Origin: DAOUET01 sp034430155
GTDB taxonomy: Bacteria; Chloroflexota; Anaerolineae; Anaerolineales; UBA4823
Reading direction: 5' to 3'
Assembly (NCBI GenBank): GCA_034430155.1
Contig: DAOUET010000021.1
Span: 1 to 32,709 of the forward strand
Length of the DNA stretch: 32,709 nucleotides
The stretch's first letter is position 1; each line of letters starts with the position of its first letter. A program made the translations under genes and the position numbers. The notes under the pieces are model-generated. The model worked only from the letters and a program-made list of their open reading frames with translations, ran no database searches and had not been told where the DNA came from. Below, one piece after another: positions 25,793 through 32,549 of the stretch.

Positions 25793-26422
25793 TTACAGTT
25801 TGTTTTCACTCACCAGTGTCAATCCGTTACGGCGGATCAAGTCGCGCACTTCAGGCAGGAAGTTCTGGATATCTTCCTGTTCAGTCGAAGTGAGCTCGAA
25901 AGACATGAATGAGGGTGTTTTCTCCAATGCACCTTTCACCGTTGGAACTTCCAGGCGCAGGTTGACGAAGTCATCCGGTTGCTCTTTGATCAACTCTTCC
26001 ATCTGTACCAGGAAGCGTTTTTCACCAAATTCACCCGCCACTTCAAAGCGCACACGTGTGGTCAGCTTGGCCACCGCGTCTTCGGCAGCAGCCCGTGCTT
26101 TAAGTGCATCTTGCTTGGCCATCTTCTCTTTAGCTTCCTGGCGTACGATCTTGAAAATCTTATTCTCGCGCTCCAGCTTCCAGATCAGGTCGCGGTCAGG
26201 AAAGCTGATGGCTTCCACTGGGCAGACCGTTCCGCACGTGCTGCAACCCACCATGCAGCTCATGGCGTTGACCGGTACAGCTTTGTTGTCTTGCATTTCG
26301 TAGACACCGCGCCCGCAGGTGGTGTAGCACAGGGTACAGCCGATGCAGGTCTCTGCGTCTACGGTCGGGAACCAGGGGATATCCTTGCGGGGGATCCCGT
26401 GCCACATTTCATCTTTCGCCAT
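25793..26422 (-). CDS. 2[4Fe-4S] ferredoxin-like protein
   Basis: 209 residues from ATG 26422; the open frame starts 11 codons earlier inside the end of the previous gene. The N-terminal third carries two cluster motifs, CIGCTLCYTTC (Cys 26, 29, 32, 36) and CMVGCSTCGTVCP (Cys 56, 60, 63, 67). Then comes a charged, probably coiled-coil stretch (about residues 80-120) and a C-terminal domain with FEVAGEFGEKRFLVQMEELI. The protein is thus much longer than a plain ferredoxin. It begins 16 bases after the NifX-like gene, so the two are cotranscribed. Its role is electron transfer, probably to cofactor assembly or to a reductase of the cluster. Confidence 0.85.
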   Translation of the reverse strand: MAKDEMWHGIPRKDIPWFPTVDAETCIGCTLCYTTCGRGVYEMQDNKAVPVNAMSCMVGCSTCGTVCPVEAISFPDRDLIWKLERENKIFKIVRQEAKEKMAKQDALKARAAAEDAVAKLTTRVRFEVAGEFGEKRFLVQMEELIKEQPDDFVNLRLEVPTVKGALEKTPSFMSFELTSTEQEDIQNFLPEVRDLIRRNGLTLVSENKL

Positions 26423-26438
26423 TTCAAGCCGCCTGCTG

Positions 26439-26843
26439 CTAATGCAGCATCTCAACGTGATCTTTCAGGCTGCCCGACAGGTAAGCCCGCACGGCCTCGT
26501 CGATATTGGCTACATCGGTTACCACCGGGCGGATATTGGCCTGCTTCATGCTTTCATATGCCCCGGCACCCATGCCGCGCGCCAGCAGCACTTCGCAGTC
26601 CATGATGGCAGTCGCCATCTGTGCGTGGCGGTTCTGCGCAGCCGGGTCGAAGCCATGGCCGCGCGGGTCTGCCCCATGGGCTTCATCGTGAGTCTCCCCA
26701 CCGAATTGGGAATGACCGATCTTATTGCGGGTCTCATGAGATACGATTTTTCCATTTTCAACGGTCACCACTACATAAAACGGGGCACGGCCAAAATGCT
26801 GGCTGATGGTCACGCCATCTTCAGAAACAGCAGCGATTTTCAT
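26439..26843 (-). CDS. NifX/NifB-type dinitrogenase iron-molybdenum cofactor protein
   Basis: 134 residues. It starts MKIAAVSEDGVTISQHFGRAPFY and ends in the block CEVLLARGMGAGAYESM and IRPVVTDV..IDEAVRAY. This is the NifX/NafY/NifB C-terminal fold that carries Fe-Mo-type clusters or iron-sulfur precursors. The family is often found away from nitrogenase in anaerobes. A His/Asp-rich insert (HDEAHGADPRGHGFDPAAQNRH, about residues 52-73) could bind metal. It lies between FmdE and ferredoxin genes with 9 and 16 bases of spacing. It suggests handling of a molybdenum-, tungsten- or iron-containing cofactor. Confidence 0.85.
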   Translation of the reverse strand: MKIAAVSEDGVTISQHFGRAPFYVVVTVENGKIVSHETRNKIGHSQFGGETHDEAHGADPRGHGFDPAAQNRHAQMATAIMDCEVLLARGMGAGAYESMKQANIRPVVTDVANIDEAVRAYLSGSLKDHVEMLH

Positions 26844-26852
26844 AAGTCACCT

Positions 26853-27458
26853 CTAGATTTTCTCAGCGCAAGGCTGGCAAACGATTTTTCCGTTCTTGAC
26901 ACGTGCATAGCGCTCAACGGTCACTTCACCGCATTCAGCACAAATAATGGTATCAAAGGCATGTGGCTGCATGGGCGGCAGTTTCATCTCTTTGATCGGC
27001 TCGACCTTGAAGAGTACATTCGCCTTTTCGCTCAGCACCTGGTCAATCAGCGGATCGACCAATTTTTCGTCCACCTGCGAGGCAGGCATACCCTGCTTAC
27101 GGAACTTAATGAACTCCGATTCCTGGCTGCGGCGCATGGCTTCGGGAGTGGCGACCACGCGCACACTGCGCCCGGTCTTGTTGTCGATCAGAGTCAGGGC
27201 GAACTTGCCATAGCCCAGGCTGCGGATGTTGCCCTTACCGAAGGTGCAGCCGGTGACAACCTGAACGCCATCCGCAAAACAGGTGGAGCAATGATTATGG
27301 TCGATCTCTACCAGGGCGGTCAATTGACCATCCGGGGCGTGCTGAACACCGAGAGTCTGCATGGCAGCTTCACCGGCGCGCAAGCCCAACGGCATGGCGG
27401 GACATTTATGCCCGTGCAGGGCAAGACCTATTTGATAAACTTCATCGTTACGATTCAT
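26853..27458 (-). CDS. FmdE-family protein with zinc ribbon (copy 1)
   Basis: 201 residues. FmdE domain: LALHGHKCPAMPLGLRAG (HGHKCP, Cys19), then HNHCSTCFADGVQVVTGCTFGKGN, which holds the second conserved Cys cluster. The C-terminal zinc ribbon is CAECGEVTVERYARVKNG..VCQPC. FmdE was first seen with molybdenum formylmethanofuran dehydrogenase. The wider family occurs with Mo/W enzymes in bacteria that lack methanogenesis. It begins 60 bases after copy 2 ends and is followed within 9 bases by the NifX-like gene. The function is not established for bacterial members. Confidence 0.88.
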   Translation of the reverse strand: MNRNDEVYQIGLALHGHKCPAMPLGLRAGEAAMQTLGVQHAPDGQLTALVEIDHNHCSTCFADGVQVVTGCTFGKGNIRSLGYGKFALTLIDNKTGRSVRVVATPEAMRRSQESEFIKFRKQGMPASQVDEKLVDPLIDQVLSEKANVLFKVEPIKEMKLPPMQPHAFDTIICAECGEVTVERYARVKNGKIVCQPCAEKI

Positions 27459-27518
27459 TAGCTAGATCTCCTTTTAGTTTACAATCATTCTTTTTGAGAC
27501 TGATTGGCATTATGGTAG

Positions 27519-28139
27519 TTAACGCTCAATAAGAACGGTTTTTTCGTAGCCGGAGCATGGGATGCATATCGGCTGTCCGTCTTTGATGCGGACATAGCGG
27601 TCAAAAACGTACTCACCGCATACAGTACATTTGGTTTTACCAAAAGAGCCTTTAACCGGCGTGTACTTGAAATCAGGCTTTGGCTCCACCTTGAAGACAG
27701 AACCATCCGGTCGATCGTAAACCCACTGGATCACCGCACATCGTACTTCCAGTGGAATTTGGGAAGGCTCGATGCCTTTCTTACGGTAGACGAAAAACTC
27801 AAACTTGCCCATTGCATCTACGAAATCGGGCAGGAGCGAGTAACGCACTGCGCCCTTTTTGGGGGAATAGAAGGTTGTAGCTAGTTTGCCATAAAAGGCC
27901 TTGGCTATTAAAACTTTGCCATAGGTCGCACCGGTGGAAATTTGTAGTCCATCCATCAGACAGGTTTGTGGGTGCCCTTCGCCAAGTTCTGGGAAGACAA
28001 AAAGGCCGTGGTCAGCTTCGTGTTCCGCGCCAAGATATGCCAGTGCTAGTTTACCCATGCGATAGCCGATCGGCATGAATGGGCATTCATGTCCGTGAAA
28101 TTCAAAGGCCCATTCTGGAGGAATATATTGCGTTGTCAT
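27519..28139 (-). CDS. FmdE-family protein with zinc ribbon (copy 2, diverged)
   Basis: 206 residues. EFHGHECPFMPIGYRMGKLAL and HPQTCLMDGLQISTGATYGK correspond to the two FmdE core motifs, and the end is CTVCGEYVFDRYVRIKDGQPICIPC. Compared with copy 1, the Cys after STG is replaced by Ala (ATYGK against CTFGK) and the HNHCSTC segment by GEGHPQTC. Copy 2 therefore keeps fewer possible ligands. The pair are old paralogues and may form a heteromer. It is preceded by a ribosome binding site (AAAGGAG) and a 110-base gap to the TauE/SafE gene upstream. Confidence 0.88.
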   Translation of the reverse strand: MTTQYIPPEWAFEFHGHECPFMPIGYRMGKLALAYLGAEHEADHGLFVFPELGEGHPQTCLMDGLQISTGATYGKVLIAKAFYGKLATTFYSPKKGAVRYSLLPDFVDAMGKFEFFVYRKKGIEPSQIPLEVRCAVIQWVYDRPDGSVFKVEPKPDFKYTPVKGSFGKTKCTVCGEYVFDRYVRIKDGQPICIPCSGYEKTVLIER

Positions 28140-28248
28140 TTTATAATCTCCTTTTATTATTACCCTCTCCTAGCGGACGAGGGATTGAGAATGTAAGTCA
28201 TAACAAAATCAAACTTGTTCCGAGGTGATCATACAAGAGACCATCTTT

Positions 28249-29022
28249 TTATAATAGCTTGACCAGGAGCTGAGCTGCAAGTACCCACATGATCAGGCCC
28301 AGCCCAGCCTTAATCATTTTAATTTTGATCTTCACGCTGACCCTAGCCCCAAGGTTTCCACCGATGAGCACGGCAATCCCAGTAACGATGATCAAGGGGA
28401 TATCGAAATTGTGAGATGTCGCATGACCGATGATCCCGGCCAGCGCTGAAAATGAAATAATCAAATGCGACGATCCTGCGGCTATTTTTGTGGGGCTTTT
28501 CAAGACATAGACCATAAAAGGTACGACGAAAACACCGCCACCAATTCCCAGCAGGCCAGCAAGGAAACCCACCACAACGCCAAAAAGTGCGATCAACACA
28601 TACATGGCAGGGGAAAGTACTGGCATCTTTTCTTCGGACTTTCCCTTTTCCCAATAGGAGTAGGCCATTCTCGCTCCCAAAACCAGCAGGACAGCCACGA
28701 ACAACCACAAAATAATTGTGGTATCGAATTTCTTAGATAAAGCCCCTCCCGTAAAAGCGCCGATGCTTATACCCGGCGCAAAGATGAGGGAGGTCTTGTA
28801 ATCGATCATCTTTTTGCGGTAGAAAATATAGCCCGCAGATAATGAAGTGATGAGGTTCAATACCAGGGAGGTGGATGTTGAAAGCAAAATCGAATATCCG
28901 AGAAGGATCAATAGCGGAGAATACACCGATCCTCCTCCTTGACCGAACATCGAAAATATGAACGCGATCAGAAAGGCAAAAATAACAGCAGCTAACAGGG
29001 TGGAATTAATATCCATAATCAT
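28249..29022 (-). CDS. TauE/SafE-family membrane permease (second copy)
   Basis: 257 residues with about eight spans. The classical family motifs are present: FIFSMFGQGGGSVYSPLLILLGY in the first half and GFLAGLLGIGGGVFVVPFMVYVL in the second. This is closer to sulfite/organosulfur exporters than the first copy. It is the first gene of the cluster after the regulator, starting about 130 bases downstream of a second copy of the regulator's operator palindrome. It is therefore likely under ArsR-type control and active when a thiol-reactive or sulfur signal is present. Confidence 0.88.
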   Translation of the reverse strand: MIMDINSTLLAAVIFAFLIAFIFSMFGQGGGSVYSPLLILLGYSILLSTSTSLVLNLITSLSAGYIFYRKKMIDYKTSLIFAPGISIGAFTGGALSKKFDTTIILWLFVAVLLVLGARMAYSYWEKGKSEEKMPVLSPAMYVLIALFGVVVGFLAGLLGIGGGVFVVPFMVYVLKSPTKIAAGSSHLIISFSALAGIIGHATSHNFDIPLIIVTGIAVLIGGNLGARVSVKIKIKMIKAGLGLIMWVLAAQLLVKLL

Positions 29023-29153
29023 TGATCCTTAAATACCTATGCTCAATATGAGTAGATTCGAATCCTTTTTCACGGTCTTGCATTGGTCTGCACAGGTTGG
29101 GTAGAAAGGGCTTTCGACATTGTTTGTTCCATATTTTGGTAAGATCACAATAA

Positions 29154-29173
29154 ACATTCGAGAAACGGAATAT
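29154..29173 (-). promoter_or_regulatory. Second ArsR-type operator, upstream of the permease gene
   Basis: ACATTCG-AGAAAC-GGAATAT matches the operator at the arsR start (ATATTCG-AGAATC-CGAATAT) at 17 of 20 positions. A short palindrome GATTCGAATC lies nearer the gene at 29053-29062. This links the permease operon to the regulator. Confidence 0.55.
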
Positions 29174-29252
29174 ATTGGATTATTTTTTTCCCCGCTGATG
29201 CGGGGAAATGTTCGTCAGACCTATCTCATACCATTTCTAAGACATTTGTTAA

Positions 29253-29458
29253 CTAGGTAGTCACTTCAGTCGGTGAGGGTATACAGCCTGCACACACCAG
29301 CTTTTCATTGATCACCATACCAGGGTTGACAAGATATTGTAATCCGTTACTTCAACAAACGTGGCTTCGAGAGCCAAGTTTTGGGCCACTTGTTTGGTTA
29401 TGGCTTCTACATTTTTACAGTTGGCACAGCCTGTGCCAAAAATTTTGATGGTGAGCAT
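29253..29458 (-). pseudogene. Thioredoxin-like redox-disulfide protein, frameshifted
   Basis: It starts MLTIKIFGTGCANCKNVEAI (CxxC active site), then VAQNLALEATFVEVTDYNILST, and stops early at TGA 29312-29314. Moving one base at the ACCC run restores PGMVINEKLVCAGCIPSPTEV to TAG 29253-29255, the normal end of thioredoxin_3-type proteins. A few residues between DYN and ILSTP may also be missing. A complete protein has about 75-80 residues. It starts 2 bases after arsR, a pairing often seen with sulfur, arsenic or redox-controlled operons. In this copy the gene is dead, unless the sequence has an error in the C run. Confidence 0.7.
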
Positions 29459-29460
29459 TT

Positions 29461-29883
29461 TTATGATGAATTCTCAACAGCAAAGTTGGGGATTCCTCCT
29501 TTGTGGGTATCTGTTTGTAGGGTATTGCAATGGGGGCAGGGGCAATTGGGCAACGCTTCATTCGATCTATCTTGACCAAGATTAACATCCGGAACACCGA
29601 TTATACCAGCAGCCTTGTTGACAAGATCCAGGATGCTCTGATCCTTGAGGCGATAATAGATATTTCGCCCATCGCGGCGAGAGGTGACCAAACCATCACT
29701 TCGTAAAGCCATCAGATGCTGGGAAATATATGCCTGCCGCCAGCCTGTGGCAGCTTCCAAGTGGCACACACAGGCTTCGCCTGTTCCAATCGCCAGTAAG
29801 ATGTCTAGATGCGAGGGTTGACCTAAAACGCGGAATAGTTTAGAGATTTCCTTTGGGTTGGAGTTAGAATGTATTTTTGACAT
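29461..29883 (-). CDS. ArsR/SmtB-family transcriptional regulator with N- and C-terminal cysteines
   Basis: 140 residues. The winged helix runs from LFRVLGQPSHLDILLAI through ACVCHLEAATGWRQAYISQHL to LVTSRRDGRNIYYRL. Cys38 and Cys40 lie in the helix (ACVC) where metal or persulfide sensors carry their thiols. A C-terminal CPCPHC (Cys 114, 116, 119) adds a second possible sensing site. It should repress its own operon until the cysteines react with metal, sulfide or oxidant. It starts at ATG 29883 with no ribosome binding site, directly on its operator, and is followed by the thioredoxin-like pseudogene. Confidence 0.88.
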   Translation of the reverse strand: MSKIHSNSNPKEISKLFRVLGQPSHLDILLAIGTGEACVCHLEAATGWRQAYISQHLMALRSDGLVTSRRDGRNIYYRLKDQSILDLVNKAAGIIGVPDVNLGQDRSNEALPNCPCPHCNTLQTDTHKGGIPNFAVENSS

Positions 29884-29930
29884 ATTCGGATTCTCGAATA
29901 TATTATAGGCTCATGACCAACCTTTGTCAA
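29882..29930 (-). promoter_or_regulatory. arsR promoter with overlapping operator, leaderless
   Basis: On the minus strand perfect TTGACA (29930-29925), a 17-base spacer and TATAAT (29907-29902). They are followed at once by the palindrome ATATTCG-N6-CGAATAT (29901-29882), whose last bases run into the ATG. Repressor binding would cover the start point. The expected leader is about 10 bases or fewer. Confidence 0.75.
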
Positions 29931-30218
29931 TGATTTTGGGACGAGTAAAGGAATGGGCGTATAATAATAGCTTTATAGTCAGCGAATAAAGCCGAATGCC
30001 AACAGATATTAACCATCGATTGAAAATATATACCTTAACACTCATCTAAGTCTGATTCTGCATTTTCGAATAAACGAGAATCGCAAGATATGATCCCCTA
30101 ATATTCCCTTCGCCGGTGATAAAACTTCTCAACCAAGCTAACTAAAAACCACATATCCTCCTCGAGTGTGAGCCTATTCAGTCCCTTAATGTAGCGTCAT
30201 CACCGTATAAACCATAAC
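29931..30218. other. Gene-free spacer
   Basis: No coding frame was recognised. ATTTTCG-N6-CGAGAAT at 30062-30081 resembles the ArsR-type operator (TCG-N6-CGA core) but has no gene next to it to control, apart from the 3' end of the exporter permease. Confidence 0.25.
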
Positions 30219-30956
30219 TTAGATTATCCACTTGCGATGTATGTTCCTTAGGCTGACATAAAATAGAACTATACAAAAACCCACAAGGATTGAAAAATCC
30301 AGACCAATAGGAAATATTCTTTGTCCAAGAATCGCACCTTGGAGAATATCGACCCCATAGGTAAGAGGAAGCAAGTAAGATAATGGACGCAAGAACACTG
30401 GTAAAGCACTGATTGGGAAAAACAGCCCACAAAGAAAAATCATCGGGAAGCGAAAAAAGTTAGAAAATGTTTGAGCTTCAAAAACTTCACTAACCGAGAC
30501 CGCAATGAAAAGACCTAAGAAGGTCGAAACAAAGGCTACCAAGACAATGGCGGGTAACATAATTGACCATATAACTTGAGAAATATCGGTTAGAAACGAT
30601 GCCAAAATTATCGGGACAAAGGCATTGACCACACCAAATAAAATCGCCCCACTCGTCTTTGCCAACATCAAAAGCTCTAATGGGATGGGTGCAAGCAGCA
30701 AACGCTCGAAGGAATGGTTCTTCTTTTCAAAAGTTATAGTGACTGCCAGTAAGGATGTAGTGCCGAATAGAATTGAAATCGCAATCACACCTGGAAGCAG
30801 AGTGAGAATGCTATCCAAACTACCACCTGTCCTAATAAAGAACATCCCTGTCCAGGCTATAGGAAAAATCAATCCCCAACTGATGTTGGGTGGTTTGAGA
30901 TAATAAGCTCGCATATCTTTGAGCATAATATTCCAAAATGCAATCCACCGTTTCAT
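30219..30956 (-). CDS. ABC-2 type exporter permease
   Basis: 245 residues with about six spans, in the DrrB/ABC-2 family. It starts MKRWIAFWNIMLKDMRAYYL, then IAWTGMFFIRTGG, a cytoplasmic KKNHSFERLLLAPIPLELLMLAKT (family motif ER.L..P), and SNFFRFPMIFLCGLFFPISALP followed by LSYLLPLTYGVD near the end. Its start overlaps the stop of the ATPase gene (ATPase ends at 30956), so the two are translated together. The substrate cannot be told from sequence: a drug, lipid or polysaccharide precursor are all possible. Confidence 0.88.
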   Translation of the reverse strand: MKRWIAFWNIMLKDMRAYYLKPPNISWGLIFPIAWTGMFFIRTGGSLDSILTLLPGVIAISILFGTTSLLAVTITFEKKNHSFERLLLAPIPLELLMLAKTSGAILFGVVNAFVPIILASFLTDISQVIWSIMLPAIVLVAFVSTFLGLFIAVSVSEVFEAQTFSNFFRFPMIFLCGLFFPISALPVFLRPLSYLLPLTYGVDILQGAILGQRIFPIGLDFSILVGFCIVLFYVSLRNIHRKWII

Positions 30957-31969
30957 TAGCCGCCTCCACCTTTTTCCTTTTCTTTCCTCAAAAGACCTAC
31001 TTCGATACCAGTAACCTGAACAAAGACTTCTTCTAGAGAAGGTCTTATCCGACGGGCTTCTGTAACTTCAGCTCCCTGGTTTTCTAAAAATCGTACGAGA
31101 GGGCCAATGCTGATTGTCCCAACTGACTCCACGCGAAACTGCTCAGCGGATATAGTCTGGAATTCATAACGAGGAAAAGCCGTGGCAAGTTTGATATATA
31201 GGTCATTTGCCGAGGAGTTTGAGATGGAAATCAACATCACTTTCCTTTCCTGGATTGGTTGTAAAAGGTTTGCAACGGTATCAATCTTTACAACCCGACC
31301 TTTTACGATAAATGCAATCCGTTCGCACAGTCTTTCAGCTTCTTCAATGTAATGCGTGGTAAGAAAGATGGTCGTTCCTGCGCGGTGGAGTTCGGCAATC
31401 AGCTGTCTTATCTGCCGAGCACTGGACACATCAATGCCAGTTGTCGGTTCGTCCATAAAAAGAATCGGAGGTTTATGTATTATGCCAGCCGCAATTGTGA
31501 GTTTACGTTTCATGCCCTTGGAATAGCCAGCGAATTTTCGGTTTGCTGCTTCCGTTAAGCCAAATGTCTCCAGCAATTCATTTGCACGTGTTTGGCGCTC
31601 ATGCTTGGGCATACCATACAGCGAAGCGCAGAAACAGAGATTGTCAAAGCCAGATAATTCCGGATAAAGGTTGCTATCATCGGGCACAACCCCAAGTAGA
31701 TTCTGTGCTGCCTTGGGGTTTTTAGTACATTCCAGACCGCTGATTTTAATTGCTCCCGAATCTGGTCTGGCAAGCCCTGTGAGTATGCTGATAGTGGTTG
31801 TTTTGCCTGCACCATTGGGACCAAGAAAGCCGAAAAGCTCTCCTTGTAATACAGCGAAGCTGATGTTATCAACAGCAGTTACGTCACCGAATCTTTTGGT
31901 TAGCTCACTCACCTCGATTAGGGGGTAGTCATCATGGGCAGGTGATATTATTGGCTCTTGTATTTCCAT
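30956..31969 (-). CDS. ABC-2 type exporter ATPase
   Basis: 337 residues from ATG 31969, chosen because AAAGGAA lies 6 bases upstream; an earlier ATG at 31987 has none. Walker A is GPNGAGKTT, the signature YSKGMKRKLTIA (the usual SGG is SKG, as in many DrrA-type ATPases), Walker B PPILFMDEPTTGID and switch FLTTHYIEEAERL. The C-terminal ~85 residues (EFQTISAEQFRVESVG, ending LEEVFVQVTG) form the DrrA-type extension. It pairs with the permease that overlaps its 3' end. It is not obviously linked in function to the redox cluster, but shares its strand and the 10.1-kb bracket. Confidence 0.9.
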   Translation of the reverse strand: MEIQEPIISPAHDDYPLIEVSELTKRFGDVTAVDNISFAVLQGELFGFLGPNGAGKTTTISILTGLARPDSGAIKISGLECTKNPKAAQNLLGVVPDDSNLYPELSGFDNLCFCASLYGMPKHERQTRANELLETFGLTEAANRKFAGYSKGMKRKLTIAAGIIHKPPILFMDEPTTGIDVSSARQIRQLIAELHRAGTTIFLTTHYIEEAERLCERIAFIVKGRVVKIDTVANLLQPIQERKVMLISISNSSANDLYIKLATAFPRYEFQTISAEQFRVESVGTISIGPLVRFLENQGAEVTEARRIRPSLEEVFVQVTGIEVGLLRKEKEKGGGG

Positions 31970-31987
31970 GTTTGATTCCTTTGGCAT

Positions 31988-32231
31988 AACAATTGATTCT
32001 ACAGCCTCTAGCTATATTGCAACTATGTCGTTTAGTATACCTGAAAAGGTTTTCAAACAACTAATCTCATCTCGTTTTAGAGCTACCTATGATAAGGAGG
32101 CAAGAAGACAATAAGTGAACACGGGGGTATATAGACAATTGAATATATTCCCCTAGTGTCGATGACCCTGTAGGGCACCGCCTGGACATATCTGAGGCGC
32201 TGATTCTAGTATCCATTCTTCCTCCCCCAAT
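31988..32231. other. Gene-free spacer with one weak hairpin
   Basis: GGGG.TATAT (32124-32132) can pair with ATATA.TCCCC (32143-32153). There is no open frame of note. The exporter promoter should lie at its left end, but I could not pick convincing boxes. Confidence 0.3.
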
Positions 32232-32255
32232 TAAAAACCCCCAGCCTTCGGGGTT
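32232..32255 (-). terminator. Terminator following tRNA fragment D
   Basis: On the minus strand AACCCC, an 8-base loop, GGGGTT and TTT: a good intrinsic terminator six to eight bases after the tRNA-like 3' end. Confidence 0.7.
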
Positions 32256-32261
32256 CCTGTG

Positions 32262-32306
32262 TGGCCGTAATAGGACTCGAACTTTCTACCTCCTCTATGT
32301 AAGAGA
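32262..32306 (-). repeat. tRNA 3'-half fragment D, degenerate
   Basis: On the minus strand it reads TTATCTCTTACATAGAGGAGG, then AGTTCGAGTCC and ending ACGGCCA. The loop CTTACAT suggests a valine (TAC) anticodon. The T stem pairs poorly, so this is a decayed copy. The upstream half of the tRNA was not found. Confidence 0.4.
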
Positions 32307-32446
32307 TAACAACTCGGTTCTAATGCTTCTAAACCGTCTATATAGGCGCATTTTTAGTCTAAAACAGGCAAAAAAGGCTTTATTAGCGTCAAATTAGACG
32401 GTTTTGCCCAATACCATCCTCCTATCCCCTAAATGGAGGCATGTTA

Positions 32447-32477
32447 AAACAAAATCACCCCACCCATTGGGGGTGAT
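32447..32477 (-). terminator. Terminator following tRNA fragment E
   Basis: On the minus strand ATCACCCC, an 8-base loop, GGGGTGAT and TTTGTTTT: a textbook intrinsic terminator 5 bases after the tRNA-like acceptor end. It shows that fragment E came from a real tRNA gene end. Confidence 0.75.
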
Positions 32478-32481
32478 GGAG

Positions 32482-32549
32482 TGGACCTGGCGGGGTCACC
32501 TGCCGCTTGCCGGCGGATTCGAACCCGCGGCCCTTCAATATCTATGAGG
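32482..32549 (-). repeat. tRNA 3'-half fragment E, with an internal insertion
   Basis: On the minus strand: anticodon-like TAGATAT loop, GGGCCGCGGGTTCGAATCC, then about 20 extra bases inside the T/acceptor region, then CCCGCCAGGTCCA. Without the insertion it is the same 3' half as fragment A. It joins the right direct repeat (32531 onward). Confidence 0.55.

Noticed and set aside
29187..29208. TTTCCCCGC-TGAT-GCGGGGAAA hairpin resembling a type I-E CRISPR repeat
   Set aside because: Only one copy and no spacers. Also not a terminator for the minus-strand genes, because the T run lies on the wrong side.
32074..32085. GTTTTAGAGCTA, identical to the start of the type II CRISPR repeat/guide scaffold of Streptococcus pyogenes
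   Set aside because: Single occurrence, with no repeat array, no tracr-like partner and no cas gene anywhere in the window; a 12-base chance match.
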